Source: a virus | Length of the DNA: 27,379 nt | IMG/VR virus record: IMGVR_UViG_3300033388_004037 | Coordinates: 1-27,379 of that record | Reading direction: 5' to 3' (one strand) | Shown: one piece after another, positions 1-6,689 of the stretch | Layout of the letters: each line of letters starts with the position of its first letter | How positions within the stretch are numbered: the first letter of the stretch is position 1 | Notes under the pieces: generated by a model | What the model was told of the DNA's origin: nothing | Databases searched by the model: none | Seen by the model: only the letters and a program-made list of their open reading frames with translations | Position numbers and translations under genes: made by a program

Positions 1-33
1 CACTGCTAAAGATTGTTTCTCTGTCATTTCCAT
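1..33 (-). CDS. Small gene cut by the window edge (5' end only)
   Basis: Only the first 11 codons are visible (MEMTEKQSLAV). The ATG is preceded by TTTAGGAGAGACTG, a good Shine-Dalgarno at normal spacing. The same leader (AATTTTAGGAGAGAC) stands before the genes starting at 14408 and 20463, and the latter also begins MTEK, so the two 5' ends may share ancestry. A start at the second ATG (MTEK) is possible. Function unknown. Confidence 0.55.
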   Translation of the reverse strand, partial: MEMTEKQSLAV

Positions 34-54
34 CAGTCTCTCCTAAACTCGATG

Positions 55-72
55 TTTGATACTAAGATCAAA
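55..72. repeat. Boundary motif copy 1, TTTGATACTAAGATCAAA
   Basis: One of six copies of an 18-base imperfect palindrome (arms TTTGAT/ATCAAA here). It begins two bases after the stop codon of the gene at 75-299 and lies about 20 bases before the Shine-Dalgarno of the next gene. No -35/-10 pair is visible between it and that gene. Role unknown; operator or recombination junction are the main options. Confidence 0.7.
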
Positions 73-74
73 AA

Positions 75-299
75 TTAATATTCTTCCAACATCCAAAGAT
101 TTTCAGTCAGCTTAAACGGCCCTGACTTTATTTGAAGACTGTAGGAAGGGTCTTCGTTCCCACGGTAATCAGGTTTTGTGTTTGCCATGATTTCAACAGC
201 TTCCTCTTTCGAGTTTGCCCAGATCAGTTTATTCAAATGTCTGGTGTCGTTACCAACATGCATTTCTATGTGAATCAAATAAGCGTTTTCAATATTCAT
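75..299 (-). CDS. Hypothetical protein, 74 aa
   Basis: Not recognised. The product is soluble and mixed in charge, starting MNIENAYLIHIEMHV and ending WMLEEY. The ATG has AGGAAACACGATA upstream, a usable ribosome site. The gene stands between terminator 338-363 with boundary motif 323-340 on its 5' side and motif 55-72 on its 3' side, so it may be its own unit or be reached by read-through. No promoter with a clear -35 was found. The N-terminal strand pattern followed by a helix with KEEAVEIM suggests a small alpha/beta fold, which is inference only. Confidence 0.7.
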   Translation of the reverse strand: MNIENAYLIHIEMHVGNDTRHLNKLIWANSKEEAVEIMANTKPDYRGNEDPSYSLQIKSGPFKLTENLWMLEEY

Positions 300-322
300 T
301 ATCGTGTTTCCTATTTTAAATG

Positions 323-340
323 TTTGATACTAAGTTCAAA
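323..340. repeat. Boundary motif copy 2, TTTGATACTAAGTTCAAA
   Basis: This copy lies between terminator 338-363 and the ribosome site of the gene starting at 299. It is the only copy not directly at an upstream stop codon. On the minus strand it is followed by ATTTAAAAT, which could pass for a weak -10, so the element might contribute to a promoter here. Confidence 0.7.
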
Positions 341-363
341 AAGGTGAAGCCCCCGAAGGGGCT
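338..363 (-). terminator. Rho-independent terminator after the 370-615 gene
   Basis: On the minus strand AGCCCC-TTC-GGGGGCT forms a strong GC stem, then TCACCTTTTT supplies a short U tract. It lies 6 bases after the stop codon at 370. The stem shares its AGCCCC/GGGGCT arms with terminators at 685-710 and 1963-1987. Confidence 0.8.
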
Positions 364-369
364 AGTTGG

Positions 370-615
370 TTAAGCGTTAAAAGAAGTACACATTGAGTAA
401 GTGCCGTAGGGGTAACAAAATTCATTACCTTCAGAATCAAGTTTGATTCCAACAGTCTTAACTCCGTAAAGATCGGTATCAAGAGTAACCCGCTTGGCAG
501 TACGCTTGATAACAGTTGCAGTAAAAATACATTCGTGGTTACAAATGCTGCGGTCTGAAAGTTCCTGTCCTGCGTAAAATTTGTTCATCGTGTTGTTCTC
601 TTTGTTTGTTTTCAT
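370..615 (-). CDS. Hypothetical protein, 81 aa (72 aa from the internal start)
   Basis: Function unknown. The body reads NKFYAGQELSDRSICNHECIF and ends FCYPYGTYSMCTSFNA, a compact beta-rich sequence with Cys/His in CNHEC. Two starts compete. The ATG at 615 coincides with the first base expected to be transcribed from the promoter at 622-651 (leaderless MKTNKENN). The ATG at 588 (MNKF) has only a weak AAAGAG upstream. The longer frame seen further upstream (VYTYS) runs through the -10 and cannot be real. The gene is monocistronic, with terminator 338-363 behind it and a CRP-type site before its promoter. Confidence 0.75.
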   Translation of the reverse strand: MKTNKENNTMNKFYAGQELSDRSICNHECIFTATVIKRTAKRVTLDTDLYGVKTVGIKLDSEGNEFCYPYGTYSMCTSFNA

Positions 616-621
616 ACTATA

Positions 622-651
622 AGTATACACCACTCTGAAATTATTTGTCAG
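622..651 (-). promoter_or_regulatory. Sigma70-type promoter for the 370-615 gene
   Basis: Minus strand: CTGACA at 651-646, 18-base spacer, TATACT at 627-622. The -35 continues into AAATAATTTC, as in the other promoters here. The predicted start is 615, the A of an ATG. A perfect TGTGA-N6-TCACA lies 7 bases upstream of the -35. Confidence 0.85.
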
Positions 652-658
652 TTATCTG

Positions 659-674
659 TGTGATGTGTATCACA
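659..674. promoter_or_regulatory. CRP-type site TGTGATGTGTATCACA
   Basis: Perfect TGTGA-N6-TCACA, the core of the enterobacterial and Vibrio CRP-cAMP operator. Its centre is at about -51.5 from the predicted start at 615. The same spacing recurs at three other promoters in the window. Confidence 0.75.
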
Positions 675-684
675 TTTCCAGAAA

Positions 685-710
685 TAAAAAAAAGCCCCAA
701 TCAAGGGGCT
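685..710 (-). terminator. Rho-independent terminator after the 740-1111 gene
   Basis: Minus strand AGCCCC-TTGATT-GGGGCT followed by eight T. It separates the 1288-740 unit from the CRP-site promoter of the next gene. Confidence 0.9.
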
Positions 711-719
711 AGTTTTGAG

Positions 720-737
720 TTTGATACTAAGGTCAAA
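720..737. repeat. Boundary motif copy 3, TTTGATACTAAGGTCAAA
   Basis: Begins two bases after the stop codon of the gene at 740-1111 and precedes terminator 685-710. Here the element is transcribed with the upstream gene instead of sitting next to a -35. Confidence 0.7.
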
Positions 738-739
738 AA

Positions 740-1111
740 TTAAAGGTAGGTTTTCTTACCAGTGAAAACATTTACAACAGTCTCGCCTTCTCCAAAAGCA
801 GCCCTCATTTCAAAACGCTCTTCGGCAAGTTGGTCTTCACTTCTGTTGGCTTGACTTTCGATATAGTCAGCAATAAAAGAATCTTGATCGGCTTCCCGTT
901 TTGCAACTGAATTTTCCATACTGAATTCAACTCCAATGTGAGCAGCTAATTCAAGGATGTCATTTGCGGGAACCCTGTCATTTGATACCCAAGTGAAAAC
1001 AGAACCTTCACCAATGTAGCTGTTACACTGGATGCTTTCCAGAGCACTGTCAGCTTGACACTGTTCAGATTTGTTGCGGGGATTTTCGTAATAATTAATT
1101 AAGTCGCTCAT
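740..1111 (-). CDS. Hypothetical acidic protein, 123 aa
   Basis: Not recognised. It is acidic, with a central DRVPANDILELAAHIGV segment and a long probable helix (ADYIESQANRSEDQLAEERF), ending VVNVFTGKKTYL. The ATG lies 3 bases after the stop of the gene at 1115-1288, and the Shine-Dalgarno GGAG lies inside that gene's end, so the two are probably translated in concert from the promoter at 1295-1324. Transcription should stop at 685-710. No catalytic motif is visible. Confidence 0.8.
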   Translation of the reverse strand: MSDLINYYENPRNKSEQCQADSALESIQCNSYIGEGSVFTWVSNDRVPANDILELAAHIGVEFSMENSVAKREADQDSFIADYIESQANRSEDQLAEERFEMRAAFGEGETVVNVFTGKKTYL

Positions 1112-1114
1112 CGT

Positions 1115-1288
1115 TTAGTTACTCCAAATCCGTGAGTCACCCAGAGCAGGAACTACAATCATCATCCCGCTACGCATGATGTAAAACATGTTGCTGTTAA
1201 GGTATCCAACTTCAGGATTTGCCTTTAACCATGCTGCTATTTTTTCTGATTTGTTCATTTCGTTTACCGTGTTATTGTTTGTTTTCAT
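1115..1288 (-). CDS. Hypothetical small protein, 57 aa (47 aa from the internal start)
   Basis: Unknown function. From the inner start the protein is NKSEKIAAWLKANPEVGYL followed by a hydrophobic stretch (MFYIMRSGMMIVVPALG) that may be a buried strand pair and is rather short for a membrane helix. The ATG at 1288 is exactly the predicted transcription start and continues in frame as MKTNNNTVNE to the inner ATG at 1258, which has no clear Shine-Dalgarno. Which start is used is open. It is the first gene of a two-gene unit with 740-1111. Confidence 0.65.
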   Translation of the reverse strand: MKTNNNTVNEMNKSEKIAAWLKANPEVGYLNSNMFYIMRSGMMIVVPALGDSRIWSN

Positions 1289-1294
1289 ACTATA

Positions 1295-1324
1295 AGTATA
1301 GTACACTATAGAATTATTTGTCAG
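1295..1324 (-). promoter_or_regulatory. Sigma70-type promoter for 1288-740
   Basis: Minus strand CTGACA at 1324-1319, 18-base spacer containing CTATAGTGTA, TATACT at 1300-1295. Predicted start 1288 coincides with an ATG. No CRP-type site upstream. Confidence 0.8.
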
Positions 1325-1345
1325 TTTATTTGCATTTATTTTTAA

Positions 1346-1639
1346 TTAAGCGTATTTTAAAAAGTCACCCGCAAAATCTTCTGCATCGATACGTGCAGCA
1401 ATTTCCTTCTTGATCTGGGTACGAGCTTTCAAAGCTTCCGCACGGGTTAAACCCCAAGCTTTAGGTCTAGTAATAGACCACTTGATTTCAACCCCCACGG
1501 GGGATTCATCATAGCCTACCAACGCAGTGATCTTGCCAGAGGCATACCAACCCCCCGTAAGATTGTAAACGTCCAGAACAACCCGCAAACCAGAGTGCTC
1601 TAATACTTGTGTTCCATTTTCATCATGAATTTTTTTCAT
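1346..1639 (-). CDS. Hypothetical protein, 97 aa
   Basis: Not recognised. It has a beta-rich N-terminal half (GLRVVLDVYNLTGGWYASGK) and a helical, basic C-terminal half (TRAEALKARTQIKKEIAARI). Its ATG lies immediately after the stop of the gene at 1641-1904, with GGAAG at five bases spacing inside the junction, so translation is probably coupled. It belongs to the unit started by promoter 1911-1940. Confidence 0.78.
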   Translation of the reverse strand: MKKIHDENGTQVLEHSGLRVVLDVYNLTGGWYASGKITALVGYDESPVGVEIKWSITRPKAWGLTRAEALKARTQIKKEIAARIDAEDFAGDFLKYA

Positions 1640-1640
1640 A

Positions 1641-1904
1641 TTAGCTTCCGTTATTTTTAGCAGTTAATATTCCGTACTTGCCATCAAAATAAACCTGAGT
1701 TATTTTAGTAATCTGGTCTAACGCAATTATGTGATCAACAAACATACCGTCTTTGTCCGTGACTAAATCAGTCGCTTTATTTATCTGACTTCCCTTGAGA
1801 CAAGTTTGACCAAGAAAATTAATTACCTTTGTGTCGTAAAGATAAATAGTTTTTCCTGACTGCCTGACTCTGGCGAATTGCATATGTTGTATGTTTGTTT
1901 TCAT
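1641..1904 (-). CDS. Hypothetical protein, 87 aa, likely leaderless start
   Basis: Function unknown. It is basic at the N terminus (FARVRQSGKTIYLYDTKVIN), then MFVDHIIALDQITKITQVYFDGKYG, suggesting a small beta-barrel-like protein. The ATG at 1904 (MKTNIQH) is precisely the predicted first transcribed base of promoter 1911-1940. The next in-frame ATG (1883, MQFARV) has no Shine-Dalgarno at all. This is one of the better cases for translation of a leaderless message. Confidence 0.7.
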   Translation of the reverse strand: MKTNIQHMQFARVRQSGKTIYLYDTKVINFLGQTCLKGSQINKATDLVTDKDGMFVDHIIALDQITKITQVYFDGKYGILTAKNNGS

Positions 1905-1910
1905 ACTAAG

Positions 1911-1940
1911 AGTATAGCACACTATAGAATTATTTGTCAG
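1911..1940 (-). promoter_or_regulatory. Sigma70-type promoter for 1904-1346
   Basis: Minus strand CTGACA at 1940-1935, 18-base spacer with CTATAGTGTGC, TATACT at 1916-1911. CTATAGTGTGCTATAC is nearly palindromic across the -10 edge and could be an operator. Predicted start 1904 is an ATG. Confidence 0.82.
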
Positions 1941-1962
1941 TTATTTTCATTTATTTTTGACA

Positions 1963-1987
1963 TAAAAAAAGCCCCTGTGAGGGGGCT
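1963..1987 (-). terminator. Rho-independent terminator after 2012-2176
   Basis: Minus strand AGCCCC-CTCACA-GGGGCT followed by seven T. It would also end any message reading through from the DNA polymerase gene. Confidence 0.88.
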
Positions 1988-2011
1988 AGTTCTGGTTTTA
2001 CAAAAAGTGGT

Positions 2012-2176
2012 TTAAGCTTTCCAGTTGTAGACTCCGATTTTGAAACCCAGAGCTTCCATCTTTGATACTAATGAAGCCTTTACTACGATTTCTTTTTCTG
2101 AAGTCTTGTGAATCATGTTTACTGATTCAGTGGTCTTTGAAGTTTCTTCGCTCATTAATTCGTTGATTCTTTCCAT
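2012..2176 (-). CDS. Hypothetical small protein, 54 aa
   Basis: A short open frame, MERINELMSEETSKTTESVN ending KIGVYNWKA. The N-terminal half is polar and Ser/Thr/Glu rich; the C-terminal half looks like a short strand-helix unit. The ATG is preceded by AACACGGTAAAAGAAA, a weak site resembling leaders of other genes here. A terminator follows 24 bases after the stop and a degenerate promoter precedes it, which supports a real monocistronic gene. Codon 37-39 region contains GCTTCATTAGTATCAAAG, a partial match to the boundary motif. Function unknown. Confidence 0.65.
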   Translation of the reverse strand: MERINELMSEETSKTTESVNMIHKTSEKEIVVKASLVSKMEALGFKIGVYNWKA

Positions 2177-2211
2177 TTTCTTTTACCGTGTTGTTTGTTT
2201 GTTGTCCTATA

Positions 2212-2241
2212 AGTATAGCACCTTGACAAATAATAACAGGA
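2212..2241 (-). promoter_or_regulatory. Degenerate promoter with a reversed -35 block
   Basis: The TATACTTATAG -10 region (2217-2212) and the CRP-type site upstream match the other CRP-site promoters in position. Where CTGACAAATAATT is expected, the minus strand reads CCTGTTATTATTTGTCAAGG, the reverse complement of that kind of block, so TTGACAAATAA is present on the plus strand at 2223. The distance between the AGATAAT flank and the -10 is unchanged. As read it should be a weak minus-strand promoter unless an activator helps. Confidence 0.5.
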
Positions 2242-2248
2242 TTATCTA

Positions 2249-2264
2249 TGTGATTTACTTCACA
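2249..2264. promoter_or_regulatory. CRP-type site TGTGATTTACTTCACA
   Basis: TGTGA-N6-TCACA, four bases beyond the end of the polymerase gene. Same distance to the -10 as in the other three copies, even though the -35 is reversed at this promoter. Confidence 0.7.
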
Positions 2265-2267
2265 CTT

Positions 2268-4595
2268 TTATGAATAAGTTATATCCCCCAAAGTTCCAAG
2301 ATTCAGCCCGTATTCGCAATCAACTGGAAACGGCAACTGAGGAACCCACCCAAAATATTCTTTCAACGGCAAGGTCTCCATAATATTTTTCATTTCAGGA
2401 ATCCAAAAATCTCGTTCCCGCAAATCGACATAAGCAGTTAGTGAATCATGAGTCATTCCAAAAAACTTACACGCTAAAGGATTACCATGCTTTCTTCTAA
2501 ACTCAGAAAATGCCAAACAGGAAAGATCAGATAGGGTGGATTGAATCGGGGAATTGATTGCCTGTCTTTCAGCCTTCAACATAATGGAAAAGTTTTTAGA
2601 ATTGATTAAAGGTAAATGTCTGACCCTGCCCAACGGAGATTGAATGTACCCGTATTCATGGGCATGGGCTTTATATTGTTTATGGTAAGTTACCAGTTCA
2701 GGATACATTTCAAAAAATTGCTCCCGTTGAACTGTGGCTTCTTCGATAGAAATTTCTACCCCGAAAGTGTTACGTGCATATTCAACAAATCCTTCTGGGA
2801 AAATTCCGTAGATCAATCCGAAGTTTCCTGCCTTGCCCCCTTGCCTGATTGCCCCGATATCTTCATGCCCTTGTTCTTTCATTCTCAGGGCTTCAGCTAA
2901 AGTGTACCCATTCAACTCCGCACCTGTTTTCAAATGCATATCGATTCCATCATGATAGGCTTGAATCATTGTTGGTTCATTTGCTACGCAAGCGATTACC
3001 CGAAGTTCTCCCTGAGAGTAATCCCAATTCACAATGCAGTAGCCTTCAGGGGCAGGGTAGGCAAGTCTTAATTTCTTTGCCCACGCAGTATGCTTGGATA
3101 AGGTTTGCCAAGCAGGGTCTTTAAATGAGAGCCTTCCTGTGACTGTCCCAGAGTCATCACCAGTTCCCCCGTAATCCCCCCGATACAAAATTGCTGTGGG
3201 ATGAAGCAACCCATCTTCCCGAAGATGTTTCAGGAATCCAGTGATGTAAGTGCTTTCTGTTTTCTTAGCTGAATTCCATTCCTTATATATTTTTACAAAC
3301 TCAACTGCTTCAGGAACATCCTCAAACATTTTTAGATGATCGAATGCAGTGCTTGGTTGCTCCGTTTTTGCTGTCACCATTTTGGGTTCCAACTTCAACC
3401 CGTTAGGATGTACGAACATAAAATCTTTTATGATTGCTGATTTGGTCAGACTGAAATCTTCCCCATATTTATTCAGCAGTCTTCGGGGCATCAAAGCTTT
3501 TGCTTCGTTAGTCAGTCTCGACATTTCGGAAAAAAGCTCAACCTGCAATTCTGCAAACTTATCTATGTCTACATGAATGCCATTAAACTCCATATCTTCA
3601 AAAGCACGGGAAGCAGGATGGAGAAGGTGGGTATAAAATTTGGTCTGGGATTTGGATTCAGTTAGTTTTTTCAACATCTGATTTGCAACCCGTAAAGTCG
3701 CGTCCGTATCTCCCCCCGCATATTTCAGCAAAGGCTCATCAGGAACCAAATCCATTCTGTCTTTTTTGAATTCCAGATTAAAGGCATCATCGTACCCCCC
3801 CAATTCAGGAACATAAATTTTGGTGTGGGTGTTCAGCGAGTTGCTTCGATTTTCATCTAGCAGGGAACCCACCAGAGTTGTGTCCATTTTAAAATTGGTA
3901 CAAAGGATTCCCCACTTCATCCGAATCCAAAGCAGATCATATTTCAGGTTTGCCCCAATCAGAGAAATCCTGTCATCATTCAGCAACCAATTTATTTGAT
4001 CGAACAGCAGTGAATTCTTATTGGGTTGGTCATCTACTCCGCTGAATCGAATTAAATCAGAAAACCCTTCTTCCATTGTAAAAGAAATACTGACAATAAA
4101 TTTACTGGAATCAAAAGGATTAAGTCCCACGGTTTCCAAGTCCATAGAAACCCGAACACGTTTTTCTGTTTTGTTGTACTGGTCATTAATTTGGTAGGGT
4201 ATGTGATCAAAATCTTGACACCACTCGTATTGACCATAAACAGGTTCCAAACTTCCAGTGTCCAAAAATCTTTTAGTCAAAGAAATATCTGTTTGAAGTT
4301 TCACGTAGTTGGCGTAGTCGAAATCTTTGATATCAACATCAAATGTGACAAGGCAACAACCGTCACCAACAGCATGAATTTTCTCACGCATGGAAGTTAT
4401 GGTTCTGCCTTTGGGTAAATGTCCTGCCTGTTGAATTGCTTTTAGATTCTCCCCACCCATGCTAAGTAGCACATCATCGGAAGCTAATTGAGGAACGGCA
4501 CTACCAGAAGGGAAGGTGAAACCTTGACCCTTTTTAAGTACATCCAATTCTTTTATAAATTCTGGATGCTCAGACTGCGACCAAATTTTTAGCAC
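2268..4595 (-). CDS. Family A DNA polymerase with 3'-5' exonuclease
   Basis: Replicative phage polymerase of the Pol I family, 775 aa. After about 145 residues of unknown N-terminal sequence comes a proofreading domain: ExoI DLET (152-155), ExoII NLKYD (216-220), ExoIII YAGGDTDAT (292-300). Polymerase motifs follow: TGRLS (486-490), motif A DYSQGELR (525-532), motif B with R584, K588, F592 and Y596 in NFGLIYG, and motif C HDS (716-718). Asp525 and Asp717 are the metal ligands. Motif A carries Gly where Pol I has Ile709, and motif C has Ser where Glu883 is usual. No 5' nuclease domain is present. Start is GTG at 4595, inside the end of the preceding gene (GTGCTAA overlap), with no better ATG nearby. 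Confidence 0.97.
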   Translation of the reverse strand: MLKIWSQSEHPEFIKELDVLKKGQGFTFPSGSAVPQLASDDVLLSMGGENLKAIQQAGHLPKGRTITSMREKIHAVGDGCCLVTFDVDIKDFDYANYVKLQTDISLTKRFLDTGSLEPVYGQYEWCQDFDHIPYQINDQYNKTEKRVRVSMDLETVGLNPFDSSKFIVSISFTMEEGFSDLIRFSGVDDQPNKNSLLFDQINWLLNDDRISLIGANLKYDLLWIRMKWGILCTNFKMDTTLVGSLLDENRSNSLNTHTKIYVPELGGYDDAFNLEFKKDRMDLVPDEPLLKYAGGDTDATLRVANQMLKKLTESKSQTKFYTHLLHPASRAFEDMEFNGIHVDIDKFAELQVELFSEMSRLTNEAKALMPRRLLNKYGEDFSLTKSAIIKDFMFVHPNGLKLEPKMVTAKTEQPSTAFDHLKMFEDVPEAVEFVKIYKEWNSAKKTESTYITGFLKHLREDGLLHPTAILYRGDYGGTGDDSGTVTGRLSFKDPAWQTLSKHTAWAKKLRLAYPAPEGYCIVNWDYSQGELRVIACVANEPTMIQAYHDGIDMHLKTGAELNGYTLAEALRMKEQGHEDIGAIRQGGKAGNFGLIYGIFPEGFVEYARNTFGVEISIEEATVQREQFFEMYPELVTYHKQYKAHAHEYGYIQSPLGRVRHLPLINSKNFSIMLKAERQAINSPIQSTLSDLSCLAFSEFRRKHGNPLACKFFGMTHDSLTAYVDLRERDFWIPEMKNIMETLPLKEYFGWVPQLPFPVDCEYGLNLGTLGDITYS

Positions 4596-4960
4596 GCTAA
4601 TGTCTCTATCACAAAATCAGATTTCCACTTACCTTCAACAAGGTGGGTAAGCAACGCATCAAAATCTTTGCTATCCAAATAAGATTTAGCATCAGCAGCA
4701 GCGAAGTCAATCAGACAAATCTTTTTCAGAGCACCATCACCCGCATGAGCAATAATTCCTAGATCACCAATCTGCATGACCGCATACATATTCAGATCAG
4801 ATTCAAAAAGGTAAAGCCCCTGTATTCTGACTTCAGCCTTAATGAAATCATTATTGATTATGATAGGAGTTAGGATTTTAAATACACCACCCGTTCCTAC
4901 TTTCGCATTGATTTGGAAAGCATCTAAAATCTCATATAAATTAGCTTGGCTTATGTTCAT
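4589..4960 (-). CDS. Hypothetical protein upstream of polymerase, 123 aa
   Basis: Not recognised. MNISQANLYEILDAFQ is a likely helix, followed by a beta-rich middle (FKILTPIIINNDFIKAEVR, LNMYAVMQIGDLGIIAHAGDG) and an acidic C terminus. The ATG at 4960 follows TTTGGGGGGTTTC, a strong G-rich ribosome site, and was preferred to an in-frame start 13 codons upstream with no such site. The gene overlaps the 59-residue gene before it by 20 bases and the polymerase after it by 7, so it is probably co-translated with both. It may be a polymerase accessory protein, a guess from position only. Confidence 0.82.
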   Translation of the reverse strand: MNISQANLYEILDAFQINAKVGTGGVFKILTPIIINNDFIKAEVRIQGLYLFESDLNMYAVMQIGDLGIIAHAGDGALKKICLIDFAAADAKSYLDSKDFDALLTHLVEGKWKSDFVIETLAC

Positions 4961-5120
4961 GAAACCCCCCAAAATGTTTTCCCATAGAAACCCCACCATG
5001 TTCTAGCGTGATTGACTTGGGGGTTGTACTGGTTACTAGAAGGACATTTTTGCTTCCCTTCAACCAAACCCCCGCATCAAATTTAAGTTTCTTGATGGGC
5101 ATTTTTGTGACCTTAGCCAT
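4941..5120 (-). CDS. Hypothetical basic small protein, 59 aa
   Basis: A short frame between two larger genes: MAKVTKMPIKKLKFDAGVWL ending GGFHEHKPS. It is basic at the N terminus and His/Gly rich at the C terminus. Its ATG shares bases with the stop of the 270-residue gene (TAATG), the usual coupling arrangement in this window, and it overlaps the next gene by 20 bases. It fills what would otherwise be the only gap in the polymerase operon. Function unknown. Confidence 0.75.
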   Translation of the reverse strand: MAKVTKMPIKKLKFDAGVWLKGSKNVLLVTSTTPKSITLEHGGVSMGKHFGGFHEHKPS

Positions 5121-5932
5121 TATACACTCAGACCCCTGATTTTGGTTTCATCAAACTTGGCAACTTCCCAAGTATCCAAACCTGCTTTCATCATTGCCAT
5201 GTATCTTTTCAGAGACAGAGTATTACCCATATCGAAGTGACCAGAAGCATAAACACCATTGTCATTCAATCCAAGGATATCACTGTCAGCAGATAATGCT
5301 GTGGTGTAGGGTTCCATCCGAACAGAACACTTATCACCTTTCAGTCGAACAGCAATTTTTGCAGTCCCACCTTTTTTCTGGGCAAGGAATACATACCTAG
5401 AATGTTCGTTGGTTGAGCGTACCGACTGATAGAAATGGGTAGCATCTTTTAACCACGGAGCAGTTACAACCCCTGTGGCTTCATCTTCAATTGATTTATG
5501 TTTCATTTCTACTTGGTCTTCCATCCCCGCATTTATAAGAGCAGAATCATTTGCGGTATCTTGATAATCCTCTAACTGAGCATCATCCATACCGTCAAAC
5601 ATTCCATCCATTAAAGTGTTTCCTGCTACTGTCATTCCAAGATGAAAGAAAACAGCAGCTTTAATAAGGTCTGCTTTTTTCTGTGAAGAAAATGTGGCAG
5701 GTAAAAGAGTTTTGATTTCTGCATCACCAATTTGGAAAGTGGATTCAGCACCATTAACATACAGGAAGTAATCTTTCTTTCCCTGTTTCAATATTGTTGT
5801 AGCAACAGTATTCACTAATTTATGAATAGTCTGGGTACTGATCTTAGTAAGTTCAGCACTCTTCAACGCTTTGAAAAGTGGCAAAGGAACCTTTGCATCA
5901 GTAATTTCTAATTCGGGTTTTTGAATTTGCAT
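5120..5932 (-). CDS. Hypothetical protein, 270 aa, first gene of the polymerase operon
   Basis: No family recognised. The protein is alpha/beta with an acidic central linker (about residues 105-150, DGMFDGMDDAQLEDYQD) that may separate two domains. The second part has strand-like repeats (SRYVFLAQKKGGTAKIAVRL). The ATG sits behind TTAACTAGGAGGTTAC, the strongest ribosome site class in the window, and a good promoter lies at 5955-5984, so it should be abundantly made. It heads an operon of this gene, two small genes and DNA polymerase, which suggests a replication-related role such as single-strand binding or processivity. No OB-fold signature is clear enough to claim that. Confidence 0.85.
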   Translation of the reverse strand: MQIQKPELEITDAKVPLPLFKALKSAELTKISTQTIHKLVNTVATTILKQGKKDYFLYVNGAESTFQIGDAEIKTLLPATFSSQKKADLIKAAVFFHLGMTVAGNTLMDGMFDGMDDAQLEDYQDTANDSALINAGMEDQVEMKHKSIEDEATGVVTAPWLKDATHFYQSVRSTNEHSRYVFLAQKKGGTAKIAVRLKGDKCSVRMEPYTTALSADSDILGLNDNGVYASGHFDMGNTLSLKRYMAMMKAGLDTWEVAKFDETKIRGLSV

Positions 5933-5954
5933 GTAACCTCCTAGTTAATGTTCC

Positions 5955-5984
5955 ATTGTAACATAAGTTTAATATATTTGTCAA
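5955..5984 (-). promoter_or_regulatory. Sigma70-type promoter of the polymerase operon
   Basis: Minus strand TTGACA at 5984-5979, 18-base spacer ending TGT, TACAAT at 5960-5955. The TG one base before the -10 makes it an extended -10 promoter. It is followed by TTAACTAGGAGGTT. Confidence 0.85.
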
Positions 5985-5989
5985 TCACT

Positions 5990-6688
5990 TTAATCATCCT
6001 TGTTTACTATCAAGCAACTATGCTTGGATGATACGGCAATATAAACTTGTGGTTTGTTTGTTGTGACCTTTCCCTGAATCCAATCTTCAGTTAGGTCAGT
6101 TCCAAAATTGTAGGTAGGATTTTTTCCCTTACCTTTTTTGGTTCCCCAAACATTCGAAAGTTTAGCTTTGCTTCCTTCAACTTTCTTGATTCCAAAATGT
6201 TTGTTCAGCCAATTAATTTGTTCAGAAGATTCCACTGCTTTCTTACAGTAATTTTCCCGCACTGTGGTAATCGCATCTTTGTCACCTGTCATAACTTTAG
6301 TCAGGGCAGCAAGGAACAATCCTGTTCTACCATGTCCACCAATACACCCCACAAAAACTTTCTTCCCTGCCTTCATCTGCTTAGCAGTGTAGGACAGGAG
6401 TTTTTTAAATTCAGTCAGGTCTTTGGGAACACTCATATCTACAATCTTGAAATAAATATCTACTCCCTTATTCCAAGGATAAGACCTAGCACCTTTTTTG
6501 CCTGAACCATCCAGAGCAATGAAAACATCAACATCAGGATATTCACTTGTACAGGAACCCCCAATGATTTCCAGATCACCAATTTTATAAACAGGGTGCG
6601 TAGTCCAACAAGAAACATAAGAACTTTTCTTGGACTTAGAGTTAGATTTCTTTCCTGCCTTGCCCCACATGTCAGCTATATTAGACAT
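5990..6688 (-). CDS. Protein tyrosine / dual-specificity-type phosphatase 1
   Basis: Cysteine-based phosphatase of 232 aa. The signature VGCIGGHGRTG gives the CX5R loop with nucleophile Cys115 and phosphate-binding Arg121. Asp84 (VDMSVP) is a candidate general acid. The later VRENYCKKAVESSEQINWL matches the conserved helix of dual-specificity phosphatases. The first 25 residues are Ser/Lys rich and flexible; about 60 residues after the phosphatase fold are unassigned. The ATG is next to the stop of the 338-residue gene (TAAG-ATG) behind GGAAAATAAG. A paralogue lies at 7792-8322. Substrate could be a protein, RNA 5' phosphate or another phosphoester; the sequence does not decide. Confidence 0.9.
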   Translation of the reverse strand: MSNIADMWGKAGKKSNSKSKKSSYVSCWTTHPVYKIGDLEIIGGSCTSEYPDVDVFIALDGSGKKGARSYPWNKGVDIYFKIVDMSVPKDLTEFKKLLSYTAKQMKAGKKVFVGCIGGHGRTGLFLAALTKVMTGDKDAITTVRENYCKKAVESSEQINWLNKHFGIKKVEGSKAKLSNVWGTKKGKGKNPTYNFGTDLTEDWIQGKVTTNKPQVYIAVSSKHSCLIVNKDD

Positions 6689-6689
6689 C

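Noticed and set aside
55-72. Boundary motif as an FNR site (TTGAT-N4-ATCAA)
   Set aside because: The half-sites are separated by six bases, not four, and the second arm is often TTCAA or GTCAA.
622-633. Longer reading frames beginning VYTYS, YYTYS or CYTLS upstream of the MKTN starts, and similar ones at 17853-17909 and 26519-26554
   Set aside because: They run through the -10 or -35 of strong promoters and would not be on the transcript.
2223-2252. Plus-strand promoter from TTGACAAATAATA
   Set aside because: No good -10 at 16-18 bases (CTATGT or TATGTG only), and no plus-strand gene follows.
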